Positions 18,177-27,144 of a DNA stretch of 64,000 nt are shown piece after piece; the stretch's first letter is position 1; the number at the start of each line of letters is the position of its first letter. The notes beneath the pieces were generated by a model. The model searched no databases. It was not told the origin of the DNA and saw nothing but the letters and a program-made list of their open reading frames with translations. The translations under genes were made by a program, and so were the position numbers. This DNA comes from Salinarimonas rosea DSM 21201. GTDB lineage: Bacteria > Pseudomonadota > Alphaproteobacteria > Rhizobiales > Beijerinckiaceae. The stretch spans positions 62,001-126,000 of the forward strand of contig NZ_AUBC01000004.1 of assembly GCF_000429045.1 (NCBI RefSeq), in the 5' to 3' direction.

Positions 18177-19487
18177 ATGGGACAGGATCGAGCCGCCGGG
18201 ACCCGGCGCGAGGCGCTGGCGGACCTGCTCGCGGAGGCGCACCGGGTGCTGGCGCCCGGCTTCGGCTTCCGGCTGTGGGACGGCAGCCGCGTGCCCGCCG
18301 ATTGGCCGGAGGACGCGCTCGCGGTGACGCTCGCCGACGAGGGCGTCGTCGCCGCGCTGGTGCGCCGCCCGCGCCTCGACACGCTGATCAAGCTGCACGT
18401 CGACGGGCGCATCGACCTCGACAACGGCACCTTCTTCGATCTGGCGGCGGCGCGACCGCAGGGCAAGATCGGGCGGCTCGCGCGGGGGATCTCGAAGGGC
18501 AAGGCGCTGCGCGTGGCGGGCCTGTTCTGGCGCGTCGACCGTGGGCCGCCGAGCGTGCTCGACGCCGTGCGGGGCGACGAGATCGACCGCGACGGGCGGC
18601 CGGAGACGAACCGCGCCAACGTCGCCTACCACTACGACGTCTCGAACGAGTTCTACCGCCTCTTCCTCGACGCGGAGATGGTCTATACCTGCGGCTACTT
18701 CGTCGAGGACCACGACGACATCGACCGCGCGCAGCGCGACAAGCTCGACATGATCTGCCGCAAGCTGCGCCTCCGTCCCGGCGACCGCTTCCTCGACATC
18801 GGCTGCGGCTGGGGCGCGCTCGTCTGCCACGCGGCGCGGCACTACGGGGTCGAGGCGCACGGCGTGACGCTCGCCGCCGAGCAGCTCGCGCTGGCGAAGG
18901 AGAAGGCCGAGCGCCTCGGCATCGCCGACCGGGTGACCTTCCACTTCAAGGACTACGTCCAGATGGAGGGCACCTTCGACAAGATCGCCTCCATCGGCAT
19001 GTTCGAGCAGGTCGGCATCGCCAACCATCCGACCTACTTCGCCACCGTGAACCGCCTGCTGCGCCCGCAGGGGCTCTACCTGCACCACACGATCGCGCGG
19101 CGCGCCAAGAAGAGCGACAAGCGTTTCGCCCGGATGACGTCCGAGTACCGGGCGCTCGTGCGCTACATCTTTCCCGGCGGCGAGCTCGACCATCTGGGCA
19201 TGTCGATCGCCAATCTCGAGCGCGCCGGGTTCGAGATCCACGACGTCGAGGGCTGGCGCGAGCACTACCAGAAGACGACCTATCTCTGGTGGAAGCGGTT
19301 GCTCGAGCGTCGCGCCGAGGCGGAAGCGCTGGTCGGGCCGCAGAAGGTGCGGATGTGGCTGCTCTACCTCGCCGGCTGCTCGATGGCCTTCGCCCGCGGC
19401 GGGGCCTACATCAACCAGACGCTCGCGTCGAAACGCATCCGCGGCCCCTCCGGCCTGCCGCCGACGCGGGCGGATCTCTACCGCTGA
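18177..19487 (+). CDS. cfa: Cyclopropane-fatty-acyl-phospholipid synthase family methyltransferase
   Basis: 436 residues from ATG 18177 (GGAG 5 bases upstream). An N-terminal SCP2-like lipid domain (about 20-110) precedes the SAM-methyltransferase core with DIGCGWG at about 207-213. Family motifs YHYDVSNEFY, MVYTCGYF, SIGMFEQVG and YIFPGG are present. It converts cis double bonds in phospholipid acyl chains to cyclopropane rings, usually in stationary phase or under acid or osmotic stress. It is followed by a good terminator at 19580-19623 and is divergent from manganese catalase. Confidence 0.92.
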   Translation: MGQDRAAGTRREALADLLAEAHRVLAPGFGFRLWDGSRVPADWPEDALAVTLADEGVVAALVRRPRLDTLIKLHVDGRIDLDNGTFFDLAAARPQGKIGRLARGISKGKALRVAGLFWRVDRGPPSVLDAVRGDEIDRDGRPETNRANVAYHYDVSNEFYRLFLDAEMVYTCGYFVEDHDDIDRAQRDKLDMICRKLRLRPGDRFLDIGCGWGALVCHAARHYGVEAHGVTLAAEQLALAKEKAERLGIADRVTFHFKDYVQMEGTFDKIASIGMFEQVGIANHPTYFATVNRLLRPQGLYLHHTIARRAKKSDKRFARMTSEYRALVRYIFPGGELDHLGMSIANLERAGFEIHDVEGWREHYQKTTYLWWKRLLERRAEAEALVGPQKVRMWLLYLAGCSMAFARGGAYINQTLASKRIRGPSGLPPTRADLYR

Positions 19488-19579
19488 GCCCTGTGATTCG
19501 GGGCCGGTTCAGGCGCGGTTCAGGTGGGCCGCGTAGGGTCGTTCCCGGGAGCGCACGGAGCGGCTCCCGCCTCGACTGC

Positions 19580-19623
19580 GGCCCGCCTGCGCGCCCTGCC
19601 GGCGCCGGCGGGCCGCCTTTTTT
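19580..19623 (+). terminator. Rho-independent terminator after cfa
   Basis: GGCCCGCC (19580-19587) and GGCGGGCC (19607-19614) form a perfect 8-bp stem. The loop contains a further small GC stem, and six T residues follow at 19618-19623. It lies 92 bp after the cfa stop, with the T-run on the plus strand. Confidence 0.8.
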
Positions 19624-19629
19624 GGTCTC

Positions 19630-19749
19630 TCAGCCGTAGAAGATCAGCGTCAGGATCGCGACGAGCCCGACGATCCCGAGCGCGAGCCGCGCCATCGGCG
19701 ATGGTGCGCGGCGGGGCGGGAGCGGTCGGCGCGGGCGCTGTGGTCTCAT
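19630..19749 (-). CDS. 39-residue single-pass membrane protein
   Basis: A 40-codon frame, with ATG at 19749 and AGGAG 8 bases before it. The product has a very basic, Pro/Arg-rich N-terminal half (RPQRPRRPLPPRR) and one hydrophobic helix (ARLALGIVGLVAILTLIFYG) reaching the C-terminus. The positive-inside rule puts the basic part in the cytoplasm. Codon use is G/C-ending like the neighbours. It lies between choV and the cfa terminator. No family is recognised, and genes this short are usually missed. Confidence 0.6.
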   Translation of the reverse strand: MRPQRPRRPLPPRRAPSPMARLALGIVGLVAILTLIFYG

Positions 19750-19873
19750 CGCGAAGGCTCCTGCGGGCGGGAGGAAGGACGGGCGTCGCCGGCTCGGCCG
19801 CGAGCATGCCCCCTCCCCGCCCGCTCGGGCAAGCCCGAGGCTTTCCGCGGCGGGCCCGCGTCGCGCTCCGGCG

Positions 19874-21133
19874 TCATGCCGCGGACGACGTGCCCTCACG
19901 CGGGTCCGCCGCCGGCTCGGGCCGCTCGGTCGCGCCGAGCACGCCGTCGTAGAGCTCCTTCTCGCCGAGCACGCCGAGCGCCCGCCCGTCCTTGGCGACG
20001 ACGAGGATCGCACCGGTGAGGCGGCGGATCTCCATCGCCTCGCGCAGGGTGACGTCGGGCGAGACGACGACGACGGCGTCCGCCGGGCTGGCGACGGCGT
20101 GGCTCGCCTCGCCCTCCCAGATCCGCACCGGCGCAGGGCCGCGCCCGTCGATCCGCGCCCCGGCGACGGCGCCGTCCTCGGCGATCTCGAGCGTCACGCC
20201 CGAGCCCGGCTCGGCGACGAGGCGCCCGTCGCGCAGCCGCGTCAACGCCTCGAGCGGCGTCATCAGGCTCTGCCCCCGCAGGACGTTGACCGGGTTCATG
20301 TGCGCCACGAACTCCGCCACGTAGGCGTTGGCCGGGGCGAGCGCGATGTCCTCGGGCGTGCCGGTCTGGACGATGCGACCGCTCTCCATGATGGAGATGC
20401 GGTCGCCGATCTTCATCGCCTCGTCGAGGTCGTGGGAGACGAAGAGGATCGTCTTCTTCAGCTCCTTCTGCAGCTGCACGAGCTCGTCCTGCAGCTTGGA
20501 GCGGATCAAGGGGTCGAGCGCCGAGAACGGCTCGTCCATGAGCAGGATCGGTGCGTCCATGGCGAAGGCGCGGGCGAGGCCGACGCGCTGCTGCATGCCG
20601 CCCGACAGCTCGTGCCCGTAGGCGCCGGCCCAGTCGGAGAGGCCGACCAGCGCGAGCTTCTCGGCGACGACGCGATCGATCTCCGCCTTGGAGCGCCCGT
20701 TCACCTCGAGCCCGAAGCCGACGTTCTGCGCCACCGTGCGCCAGGGCAGCAGCGCGAACTGCTGGAACACCATGGCGACGCCGCTGCCGCGCAGGCGCTT
20801 GAGGTCGGCGGGCCGGCAGGAGGCGACGTCGATCTCCTCGCCGTCGAGCGAGACGAGGACGCGCCCGCGCGAGACCCGGTTGAGACCGTTCACGCAGCGC
20901 AGCAGGCTCGACTTGCCCGAGCCCGAGAGCCCCATCAGCACCGAGATCTCGCCCTCGGCGACCGCGAGGTTCGCGTCGGCGACGCCGACGATGGCGCCGG
21001 TCTCGCGCTGGATCGTCTCGCGGTCCTCGCCGCGGTCGAGGCGGGCGAGCGCCTCGCGCTCGCGCCCGCCGAAGACGACGTCGACGTGCTCGAAGCGCAC
21101 GGCGATGTCGCGGGTCGTCGGCTGGCCCGTCAT
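19874..21133 (-). CDS. choV: Choline/betaine ABC transporter, ATP-binding protein
   Basis: 419 residues. It opens with a ProV/ChoV-type N-terminal extension (EALARLDRGEDRETIQRETG), then Walker A GLSGSGKS (69-76), Q-loop VFQQFALLPW, signature LSGGMQQRVGLARA and Walker B ILLMDEP. The C-terminus has a CBS-like module (about 350-400, DVTLREAMEIRRLTGAILVV) of the kind that senses ionic strength in OpuA. It powers choline uptake with ChoW and ChoX. Its start overlaps the choW stop by 4 bp. The substrate is inferred from the choX aromatic box and the bet genes next door. Confidence 0.93.
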   Translation of the reverse strand: MTGQPTTRDIAVRFEHVDVVFGGREREALARLDRGEDRETIQRETGAIVGVADANLAVAEGEISVLMGLSGSGKSSLLRCVNGLNRVSRGRVLVSLDGEEIDVASCRPADLKRLRGSGVAMVFQQFALLPWRTVAQNVGFGLEVNGRSKAEIDRVVAEKLALVGLSDWAGAYGHELSGGMQQRVGLARAFAMDAPILLMDEPFSALDPLIRSKLQDELVQLQKELKKTILFVSHDLDEAMKIGDRISIMESGRIVQTGTPEDIALAPANAYVAEFVAHMNPVNVLRGQSLMTPLEALTRLRDGRLVAEPGSGVTLEIAEDGAVAGARIDGRGPAPVRIWEGEASHAVASPADAVVVVSPDVTLREAMEIRRLTGAILVVAKDGRALGVLGEKELYDGVLGATERPEPAADPREGTSSAA

Positions 21134-21981
21134 CGGGTGGACCTCTCGGGTTGCTTGCACAGGCGGTCGAGCACGACGGCGAGCAGCACGATGGCGAGCC
21201 CGGCCTCGAAGCCCATGGCGATGTTGACGGTGTTGAGCGCCCGCACGACCGGCTGGCCGAGCCCGCCGGCGCCGACCAGGGCGGCGATCACCACCATGGA
21301 GAGCGAGAGCATGATGCACTGCGTCAGCCCCGCCATGATGGTGGGGAGCGCGTGCGGCAGCTCCACCTTCCACAGGATCTGGCGCCTCGACGCGCCGAAG
21401 CTCTCGCCCGCCTCGATCAGCGCCTTGGGCGTCGAGGTGACGCCGAGATAGGTGAGGCGCACCGGGGCGGCGACTGCGAAGATCACCGTCGAGATCAGGC
21501 CGGGCACGACGCCGAGCCCGAACAGGATCAGCGTCGGGATCAGGTAGACGAAGGTGGGGATCGTCTGGGTGAGGTCGAGCATCGGGCGCAGGACCTGGTA
21601 GAGCCAGGCGCGATGCGCCGCCGCGACCCCGAGCGGCACGCCGATGAGCATGCACAGCGCGGTGGCGAAGACAACGAGGGAGAGCGTCTCCATCGTCTCC
21701 TCCCAATAGCCCAGGTTGATCACGAGCAGGAAGGAGACGACGACGAGCGCGAGCAGCTTCCACTCGCGGTGGATGATCCACGCGAGCGCGCCGAAGATCG
21801 CCACGATCGCGAGGGGATGCGCCCACAGGAGCGCCTCGGTGACCCCGTCGATGACGAAGCCGAGCCCGTCCGAGATCGCGTAGAAGACGAAGGCGGCGTG
21901 GTCGTTGAGCCAGTCCACGCCGTCGCGGATGAGCCCGCCGAGCGGGATCTTGTTGTCGGTGAGCCAGGCGACGGGGTCCAT
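21130..21981 (-). CDS. choW: Choline/betaine ABC transporter, permease
   Basis: 283 residues with about six hydrophobic segments and the binding-protein-dependent permease motif EAGESFGASRRQILWKVELPHALPT (EAA loop, about residues 191-215) that docks to ChoV. It overlaps choV by 4 bp. A 171-bp gap full of palindromes separates it from choX, so expression of the permease relative to the binding protein may be set there. Confidence 0.93.
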   Translation of the reverse strand: MDPVAWLTDNKIPLGGLIRDGVDWLNDHAAFVFYAISDGLGFVIDGVTEALLWAHPLAIVAIFGALAWIIHREWKLLALVVVSFLLVINLGYWEETMETLSLVVFATALCMLIGVPLGVAAAHRAWLYQVLRPMLDLTQTIPTFVYLIPTLILFGLGVVPGLISTVIFAVAAPVRLTYLGVTSTPKALIEAGESFGASRRQILWKVELPHALPTIMAGLTQCIMLSLSMVVIAALVGAGGLGQPVVRALNTVNIAMGFEAGLAIVLLAVVLDRLCKQPERSTR

Positions 21982-22012
21982 GGCTAGTCTCCTTCGCTCG
22001 CCGCAGCCGCCA

Positions 22013-22135
22013 CCTCCCCGCAGGGGAGGACGGAGGCCGAAGGCCCGAGGGTGGGGCGGGCGGCGGGCCGGCCACTCGATGCATCGAACGGCCCCACCGC
22101 CCGCGCTTCGCGCGGACTCCTCCCCTCCGGGGAGG
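22013..22135. repeat. Mosaic palindromic intergenic element between choX and choW
   Basis: Two hairpins with identical arms, CCTCCCC-N3-GGGGAGG (22013-22029 and 22119-22135), flank a G/C-rich core with a perfect 12-bp palindrome TCGATGCATCGA (22076-22087) at its centre. Smaller stems GGCC-GAA-GGCC and CCGCGC-TTC-GCGCGG sit symmetrically on each side. The layout is that of a dispersed REP/BIME-like element inside an operon. Other copies cannot be seen in this window. Confidence 0.7.
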
Positions 22136-22152
22136 ACCCGTGGTCGGTGCCC

Positions 22153-23100
22153 TTACTGCGCGAGCGCGGCGCGCACGGCCTCGGCGCCGTCGGCGCCCTC
22201 GACGGTGGTGACGCCCTCGACCCAGGCGAGCGCCGTGTCGACGTTCTGCGAGAGCCAGGCGCGGGCCGCGTCTTCGGGGACCGCGTTCTCGTCGAGGATC
22301 GCACCCATGATCTCGTTCTCCATGGCGAGCGAGAACTCGAGGTTCGTCAGGAGCGTGGCGAGGTTCTCGCACTCCTCCATCAGCCCGGCGCGCACGTTGG
22401 TGTAGACCTCGGCACCGCCGAAGTTCGGGCCGAACACGTCGTCGCCGCCCGAGAGGTAGACGAGGTCGAAGTTGGCGTTCATCGGGTGCGGCTCCCAGCC
22501 GAGGAAGACGATCGGCTCCTGGCGCGCCTCCGCACGGCGCACCTGGGCGAGCATGCCCTGCTCGGAGCTCTCGACCACCTCGAAGGAGCCCAGATCGAAC
22601 ATGTCCTCGTCGATCATCGACTGGATCAGCCGATTGCCGTCGTTGCCGGGCTCGATCCCGTAGATCTCGCCGTCGAGCTGCTCCCGGAACTCGGCGATGT
22701 CGGCGAAGTCGGTGAGGCCCTGCTCGGCGAGATAGGCCGGCACCGCGAGCGTGTACTTGGCGCCGACGAGGTTCGGCTTCTCCAGCGAGACGACCGTGCC
22801 GGCCTCCCGGTAGGGCGCGATGTCGGCGGCCATGGTCGGCATCCAGTTGCCGAGGAAGACGTCGACGTCGCCGTTGGCGAGCGAGGCGTAGGTCACCGGC
22901 ACGGAGAGCAGCTCCGCCTCGGGCGCGTAGCCCAGCGCCTCGAGCACGACCGAGACGGCGGCGGTGGTCGCCGTGATGTCCGTCCAGCCGACATCGGCGA
23001 AGACCGGGGCGCGGCAGGCGTCGGGGACCTGCGCCAGGGCCGGCGCGGTCGACAGGGCGAGGACGCTCGCGGCGGCCAGTGCGGGAAGGCGGATCGTCAT
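22153..23100 (-). CDS. choX: Choline-binding periplasmic protein of the ABC transporter
   Basis: 315 residues from the ATG at 23100, with GAGGAGAG 8 bases upstream. The signal peptide ends near LAQ (about 21). The aromatic cage of ChoX-type binding proteins is recognisable: Trp in VGWTDI, Trp in GNWMPT, Tyr in AKYTLAVP and Trp in LGWEPHPM. It captures choline (or betaine) and delivers it to ChoW-ChoV. It is first in the operon and divergent from betI. Its leader contains a 33-bp near-perfect palindrome and, further up, a BetI-like operator. Confidence 0.93.
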   Translation of the reverse strand: MTIRLPALAAASVLALSTAPALAQVPDACRAPVFADVGWTDITATTAAVSVVLEALGYAPEAELLSVPVTYASLANGDVDVFLGNWMPTMAADIAPYREAGTVVSLEKPNLVGAKYTLAVPAYLAEQGLTDFADIAEFREQLDGEIYGIEPGNDGNRLIQSMIDEDMFDLGSFEVVESSEQGMLAQVRRAEARQEPIVFLGWEPHPMNANFDLVYLSGGDDVFGPNFGGAEVYTNVRAGLMEECENLATLLTNLEFSLAMENEIMGAILDENAVPEDAARAWLSQNVDTALAWVEGVTTVEGADGAEAVRAALAQ

Positions 23101-23134
23101 CGGGTCGTCTCTCCTCGTCGGGCCCGTTCCGGGC

Positions 23135-23167
23135 GTATCCGCACGCCGCCCGGCGGCTCGCGGATAC
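23135..23167. promoter_or_regulatory. 33-bp near-perfect palindrome in the choX leader
   Basis: GTATCCGC (23135-23142) pairs with GCGGATAC (23160-23167). Inside it, GCCGCC (23145-23150) pairs with GGCGGC (23152-23157). Only the two positions between the stems mismatch, giving 14 of 16 arm positions paired around one central base. It is 35-67 bases before the choX start. It may be an operator for a second regulator or a strong 5'-UTR hairpin. Confidence 0.6.
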
Positions 23168-23229
23168 ACCGCCGCGGCCGGTGCGCGGGAATGCGCCTCG
23201 GCGGATGCGGCTTCTCGTCTGGGCCAAAA

Positions 23230-23249
23230 TTGATTGACCGTTCAATTAA
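23230..23249. promoter_or_regulatory. BetI-type operator between choX and betI
   Basis: TTGATTGACCGTTCAATTAA is the most AT-rich stretch of the divergent choX/betI region. TTGA/TCAA half-sites flank a GACCGT centre. It resembles the BetI boxes described upstream of bet genes in other proteobacteria (from memory: TTGA-rich dyads containing CGTTCAAT). It is placed to control both directions, 130 bases from choX and 59 from betI. Confidence 0.65.
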
Positions 23250-23307
23250 GATCGGGCACGGTGCGGATGTCAACCCACCGCGAAGATTTCCCTCGAAGGT
23301 GTCCCGG

Positions 23308-23970
23308 ATGCCGCGTGTCGGCGTATCGAAGATCAGACGCAAGCAATTGATCGACGCGACGATCGCGGCGATTCACGCGCATGGATACGACGCGACGACC
23401 ATGGCGCGGATCGCCAAGGGCGCGGGCATGTCTGCCGGGCTGATCGCACATTACTTCGGCTCGAAGGACGAGCTCCTGGAAGCGACCATGCGCTCGCTCC
23501 TCACCGACCTGCAGACGCTCGTCGCGCGCCGGCTCGTCGAGGCCGGCGAGGCGCCGCGGGCGCGGCTTTCGGCGATCGTCGCGGCGAACTTCGACGAGAG
23601 CCAGTGCGCCCGCGAGACGGTCTCCGCCTGGCTCGCCTTCTGGGGCCAGGTGCCGCACGTGCCGGAGCTGGGCCGCCTCCAGCGGATCTACCGCCGACGG
23701 CTGCACTCGAACCTCAAGCGCGAGTTCTGCCGGCTCGGGCTGCCGGCCGGCGAGGCCGCCCACCTCGCGGAGGTGGCGGCGAGCCTGATCGACGGCGTCT
23801 GGGTCCGCGCCGGGCTCGACGGCGGCGGGCTCGACATCATCGCGGCCCGGCGGCTCGTCGGCGAGACGATCGACCTGCACCTCGCCGCCCGCGGCGTCGG
23901 CCGCGAGCCGGCGCGCAATTCTGCGCCCGCGCACGAAGCCGCCCGAGAGAAGAAGAGGAAGACGGCGTGA
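23308..23970 (+). CDS. betI: TetR-family choline-responsive repressor BetI
   Basis: 220 residues. The N-terminal TetR HTH contains [33 protein letters not shown] and continues as [13 protein letters not shown] (the family's recognition helix; the residues are listed in two parts). The ligand domain has the BetI-typical [10 protein letters not shown] and [11 protein letters not shown]. BetI represses bet genes and is released by choline. It leads the betI-betB-betA operon, overlapping betB by 4 bp (GTGA). A basic tail ([10 protein letters not shown]) closes the protein. The likely operator lies at 23230-23249. Confidence 0.94.
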   Translation: MPRVGVSKIRRKQLIDATIAAIHAHGYDATTMARIAKGAGMSAGLIAHYFGSKDELLEATMRSLLTDLQTLVARRLVEAGEAPRARLSAIVAANFDESQCARETVSAWLAFWGQVPHVPELGRLQRIYRRRLHSNLKREFCRLGLPAGEAAHLAEVAASLIDGVWVRAGLDGGGLDIIAARRLVGETIDLHLAARGVGREPARNSAPAHEAAREKKRKTA

Positions 23971-25427
23971 CCACCCACCTCCCCCTGTTCATCGGCGGCG
24001 AGCGCCGCCCCGCCGCCTCCGGCGAGCGCTTCGAGACCCGCAACCCGGCCGACGGCGCCGTGCTCGCGACCGTCGACGTCGCCGGCGAGGCGGATGTCGA
24101 GGCGGCCGTCGCGGCCGCCCGCGAGGGCTTCCGGGTCTGGTCGCGCATGACCGGCATCGAGCGCGGGCGCGTCCTGATGCGCACCGCCGCGATCCTGCGC
24201 GAGCGCAACGACGATCTCGCGAGGCTCGAGACGCAGGATACCGGCCGCCCGATCTCGGAGACCTCGGTCGTCGACGTGATCTCGGGCGCGGATTGCCTCG
24301 AGTACTACGCCGGCATGGCGCCGACCCTCACCGGCCAGCACATCCCGCTCGGGCCGGAGGCCTTCGCCTACACCCGCCGCGAGCCGCTGGGCGTCTGCGC
24401 CGGGATCGGCGCCTGGAACTATCCGATCCAGATCGCGTGCTGGAAGTCGGCACCCGCGCTCGCCTGCGGCAACGCAATGATCTTCAAGCCCGCCGAGCTG
24501 ACCCCGCTCACCGCCATGGCGCTCGCCGAGATCTACGCCGAGGCCGGGCTGCCGGCGGGCGTGTTCAACGTCGTCCAGGGCTTCGCCGACACCGGCCGGC
24601 TGCTCACGCGCCATCCCGGCATCGCCAAGGTCTCGCTCACCGGCGAGGTCGGCACCGGCAAGGCGGTGATGGCGGACGCGGCCTCGACCCTGAAGCACGT
24701 GACGATGGAGCTCGGCGGGAAGTCGCCGCTCGTGGTCTTCGACGACGCGAAGCTCGACAACGCGGTCGGCGGTGCGCTGCTGGGCAACTTCTACTCCCAG
24801 GGCGAGATCTGCTCGAACGGCACCCGCGTCTTCGTCCAGCGCAAGGCGATGGACGCCTTCCTCGACAAGCTCGTGGCGCGCACGAAGGCCATGGTGATCG
24901 GGGACCCGATGGACCCGGCGACGCATGTCGGCCCGCTGATCTCGCACGAGCACATGGGCAAGGTGCTGGCCGCCATCGAGCGCGGGCGGGCGTCCGGCGC
25001 GCGGGTTCTCACCGGCGGCGATCGCGTCACCGCGAACGGCCTCGACAAGGGCTTCTACGTGGCGCCGACGGTCTTCGCCGAGTGCACGGACGAGATGGAC
25101 GTGGTGCGCGAGGAGATCTTCGGCCCCGTGATGACCGTGCTCGCCTTCGACGACGAGGAGGAGGTCGTCGCCCGCGCCAACGCCACGCCCTACGGGCTCG
25201 CGGCGGGCGTCTTCACCAACGACCTCGCCCGCGCCCACCGCGTCGCGGCGGCGCTGGAGGCGGGGACCGTTTGGATCAACGCCTACAACCTCACGCCCAT
25301 CGAGATGCCCTTCGGCGGCGTCAAGCAGTCCGGTCTCGGCCGCGAGAACGGCCACGCCGCCATCCAGCACTACACCCAGGAGAAGAGCGTGTACGTCGCC
25401 CTGGGCGACGTCGACGCGCCGTATTGA
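23967..25427 (+). CDS. betB: Betaine aldehyde dehydrogenase
   Basis: 486 residues from GTG at 23967, the normal BetB length. ALDH residues are intact: Asn151 (GAWNYP), Glu248 (TMELGGKSP) and Cys282 (GEICSNGT); the NAD(P)-contacting Lys is in MIFKPAE. It oxidises betaine aldehyde to glycine betaine, the second step of osmoprotectant synthesis. It overlaps betI by 4 bp and is followed by betA after 8 bp. AGGA before the start gives a modest ribosome site consistent with translational coupling. Confidence 0.96.
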   Translation: MTTHLPLFIGGERRPAASGERFETRNPADGAVLATVDVAGEADVEAAVAAAREGFRVWSRMTGIERGRVLMRTAAILRERNDDLARLETQDTGRPISETSVVDVISGADCLEYYAGMAPTLTGQHIPLGPEAFAYTRREPLGVCAGIGAWNYPIQIACWKSAPALACGNAMIFKPAELTPLTAMALAEIYAEAGLPAGVFNVVQGFADTGRLLTRHPGIAKVSLTGEVGTGKAVMADAASTLKHVTMELGGKSPLVVFDDAKLDNAVGGALLGNFYSQGEICSNGTRVFVQRKAMDAFLDKLVARTKAMVIGDPMDPATHVGPLISHEHMGKVLAAIERGRASGARVLTGGDRVTANGLDKGFYVAPTVFAECTDEMDVVREEIFGPVMTVLAFDDEEEVVARANATPYGLAAGVFTNDLARAHRVAAALEAGTVWINAYNLTPIEMPFGGVKQSGLGRENGHAAIQHYTQEKSVYVALGDVDAPY

Positions 25428-25435
25428 GCAGCATC

Positions 25436-27142
25436 ATGAGCAAATCCCACGACTACATCATCGTCGGTGCCGGCTCCGCGGGGTGCGTGCTGGCGAACCG
25501 GCTCTCCGAGGACCCGGACGTCTCGGTGCTCCTGCTCGAGGCCGGGCCGAAGGACCATTGGTGGGACTGGCGCCTGCACATGCCGAGCGCGCTGTCCTAC
25601 CCGATGCAGGGCAAGACCTACAATTGGGACTACTGGACCGAGCCGCAGCCGACCCTCGCGGGGCGGCGGATGCACTGGCCGCGCGGCAAGGTGCTCGGCG
25701 GCTCGTCCACCATCAACGGCATGGCCTATGTCCGCGGCCACGCGCTCGACTACGAACGCTGGGCGCAGGAGGATCCGGCGCTCGCGCACTGGTCCTACCC
25801 CAATGTGCTGCCCTACTTCCGCAAGGCCGAGGCGCGCGGCAAGGGGCCGGACGCCTATCACGGCGGCGAGGGGCCGCTTCGCGTGTCCACCGGGATCGCG
25901 CAGAACCCGCTCTACCGCGCCTGGGTCGAAGCCGGGGTGCAGGCGGGCTACGACCGCACCGAGGACCAGAACGGCTACCAGCAGGAAGGCGTCGGCACGA
26001 TGGACATGACGGTCCACGAGGGCCGGCGCTGGTCCACCGCCATGGGCTACCTGCGCCCGGCCATGAGCCGGCCGAACCTCACCGTGCGCACCGGGGTCTC
26101 GACGCTGGAGATCATCCTGGAGGGCGATCGCGCCCGCGGCGTCGTCGTGGCGGACGCCGCGGACGGGCTGGAGCGTCTCTATGCCGAGCGCGAGGTGATC
26201 CTCTCCGCCGGCGCCATCGGCTCCCCGCACCTGCTGATGCTGTCGGGCATCGGCAATGCGGACGAGCTGAAGGCGGCGGGCGTGACGCCGCGCCACGACC
26301 TGCCGGGCGTGGGCGAGAACCTGCAGGACCATCTCGAGATCTACGTCCAGCAGGAGAGCCGCGAGCCGATCACGCTCTACTCGGCGCTGAACCCCGTCGC
26401 CAAGGTGAAGATCGGGCTCGAATGGTACCTCCGGAAGACCGGGCTCGGCGCGACCAACCATTTCGAGACCGGCGGCTTCATCCGCTCGCGCCCCGGCGTG
26501 CGCCACCCGGACCTGCAGTACCACTTCCTGCCCATGGCCGTGCGCTACGACGGCCGCAACCCGTCCGACCGGCACGGCTACCAGGCCCATGTCGGGCCGA
26601 TGCGCTCGAAGAGCCGCGGCAAGATGCGGCTCGCGAACGCGGACCCGGCGGCGCACCCGATCATCGACCCGCGCTACATGTCCCACCCCGAGGACTGGGA
26701 GGAGATGCGGGCGGCCGTGCGGCTCACCCGCGAGATCTTCGCGCAGCCGGCCTTCGACCGCTTCCGCGGCGCCGAGCTCGCGCCGGGGCCGGACGTGCGC
26801 ACCGATGCCGAGATCGACGCCTGGGTCGCGCAGAACTGCGAGAGCGCCTACCACCCCTCCGGCGCCTGCAAGATGGGCTCGGACCCGATGGCGGTGGTCG
26901 ACGGGGACTGCCGGGTGCACGGCATCCGGGGGCTCCGGGTGGTCGATTCGGCGATCATGCCCTCGATCGTCTCGGGCAACCTCAACGCCCCCACCGTCAT
27001 GCTCGCCGAGAAGGCCGCCGACATCATCCGCGGCCGCGAGCCGCTGGCGCCGTCGAACGCGCCCTGGCACGAGGACCCGCACTGGGACACGCGCCAGCGG
27101 CCGAGGGCGCCCGAGGTGGGAGCGCGGGAGGCGGCGGAGTAG
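25436..27142 (+). CDS. betA: Choline dehydrogenase (GMC oxidoreductase)
   Basis: 568 residues. The FAD-binding GAGSAG motif lies at 11-16, and GMC signature 1 is in GKVLGGSSTINGMAYVRG. The catalytic His473 is in ESAYHPSGACKMG, the conserved Asn517 in SGNLNAPT. It is membrane-associated and oxidises choline to betaine aldehyde, feeding BetB. The operon has no betC (choline sulfatase) gene, unlike rhizobial betICBA. The ribosome site is weak, so translation may depend on betB. Confidence 0.95.
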   Translation: MSKSHDYIIVGAGSAGCVLANRLSEDPDVSVLLLEAGPKDHWWDWRLHMPSALSYPMQGKTYNWDYWTEPQPTLAGRRMHWPRGKVLGGSSTINGMAYVRGHALDYERWAQEDPALAHWSYPNVLPYFRKAEARGKGPDAYHGGEGPLRVSTGIAQNPLYRAWVEAGVQAGYDRTEDQNGYQQEGVGTMDMTVHEGRRWSTAMGYLRPAMSRPNLTVRTGVSTLEIILEGDRARGVVVADAADGLERLYAEREVILSAGAIGSPHLLMLSGIGNADELKAAGVTPRHDLPGVGENLQDHLEIYVQQESREPITLYSALNPVAKVKIGLEWYLRKTGLGATNHFETGGFIRSRPGVRHPDLQYHFLPMAVRYDGRNPSDRHGYQAHVGPMRSKSRGKMRLANADPAAHPIIDPRYMSHPEDWEEMRAAVRLTREIFAQPAFDRFRGAELAPGPDVRTDAEIDAWVAQNCESAYHPSGACKMGSDPMAVVDGDCRVHGIRGLRVVDSAIMPSIVSGNLNAPTVMLAEKAADIIRGREPLAPSNAPWHEDPHWDTRQRPRAPEVGAREAAE

Positions 27143-27144
27143 GG

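Noticed and set aside
17205-19265. A 686-codon minus-strand frame extending manganese catalase into cfa
   Set aside because: Catalase starts at 18026 with its own ribosome site; the extra part is antisense to cfa, which has clear motifs on the plus strand.
22051-23970. A 639-codon frame ending in betI
   Set aside because: Its start is antisense to choX and crosses the palindromic element; BetI begins at 23308.
24293-27142. A 949-codon plus-strand frame ending in betA
   Set aside because: The first ~380 codons are a shadow of betB; betA starts at 25436 with a normal GMC N-terminus.
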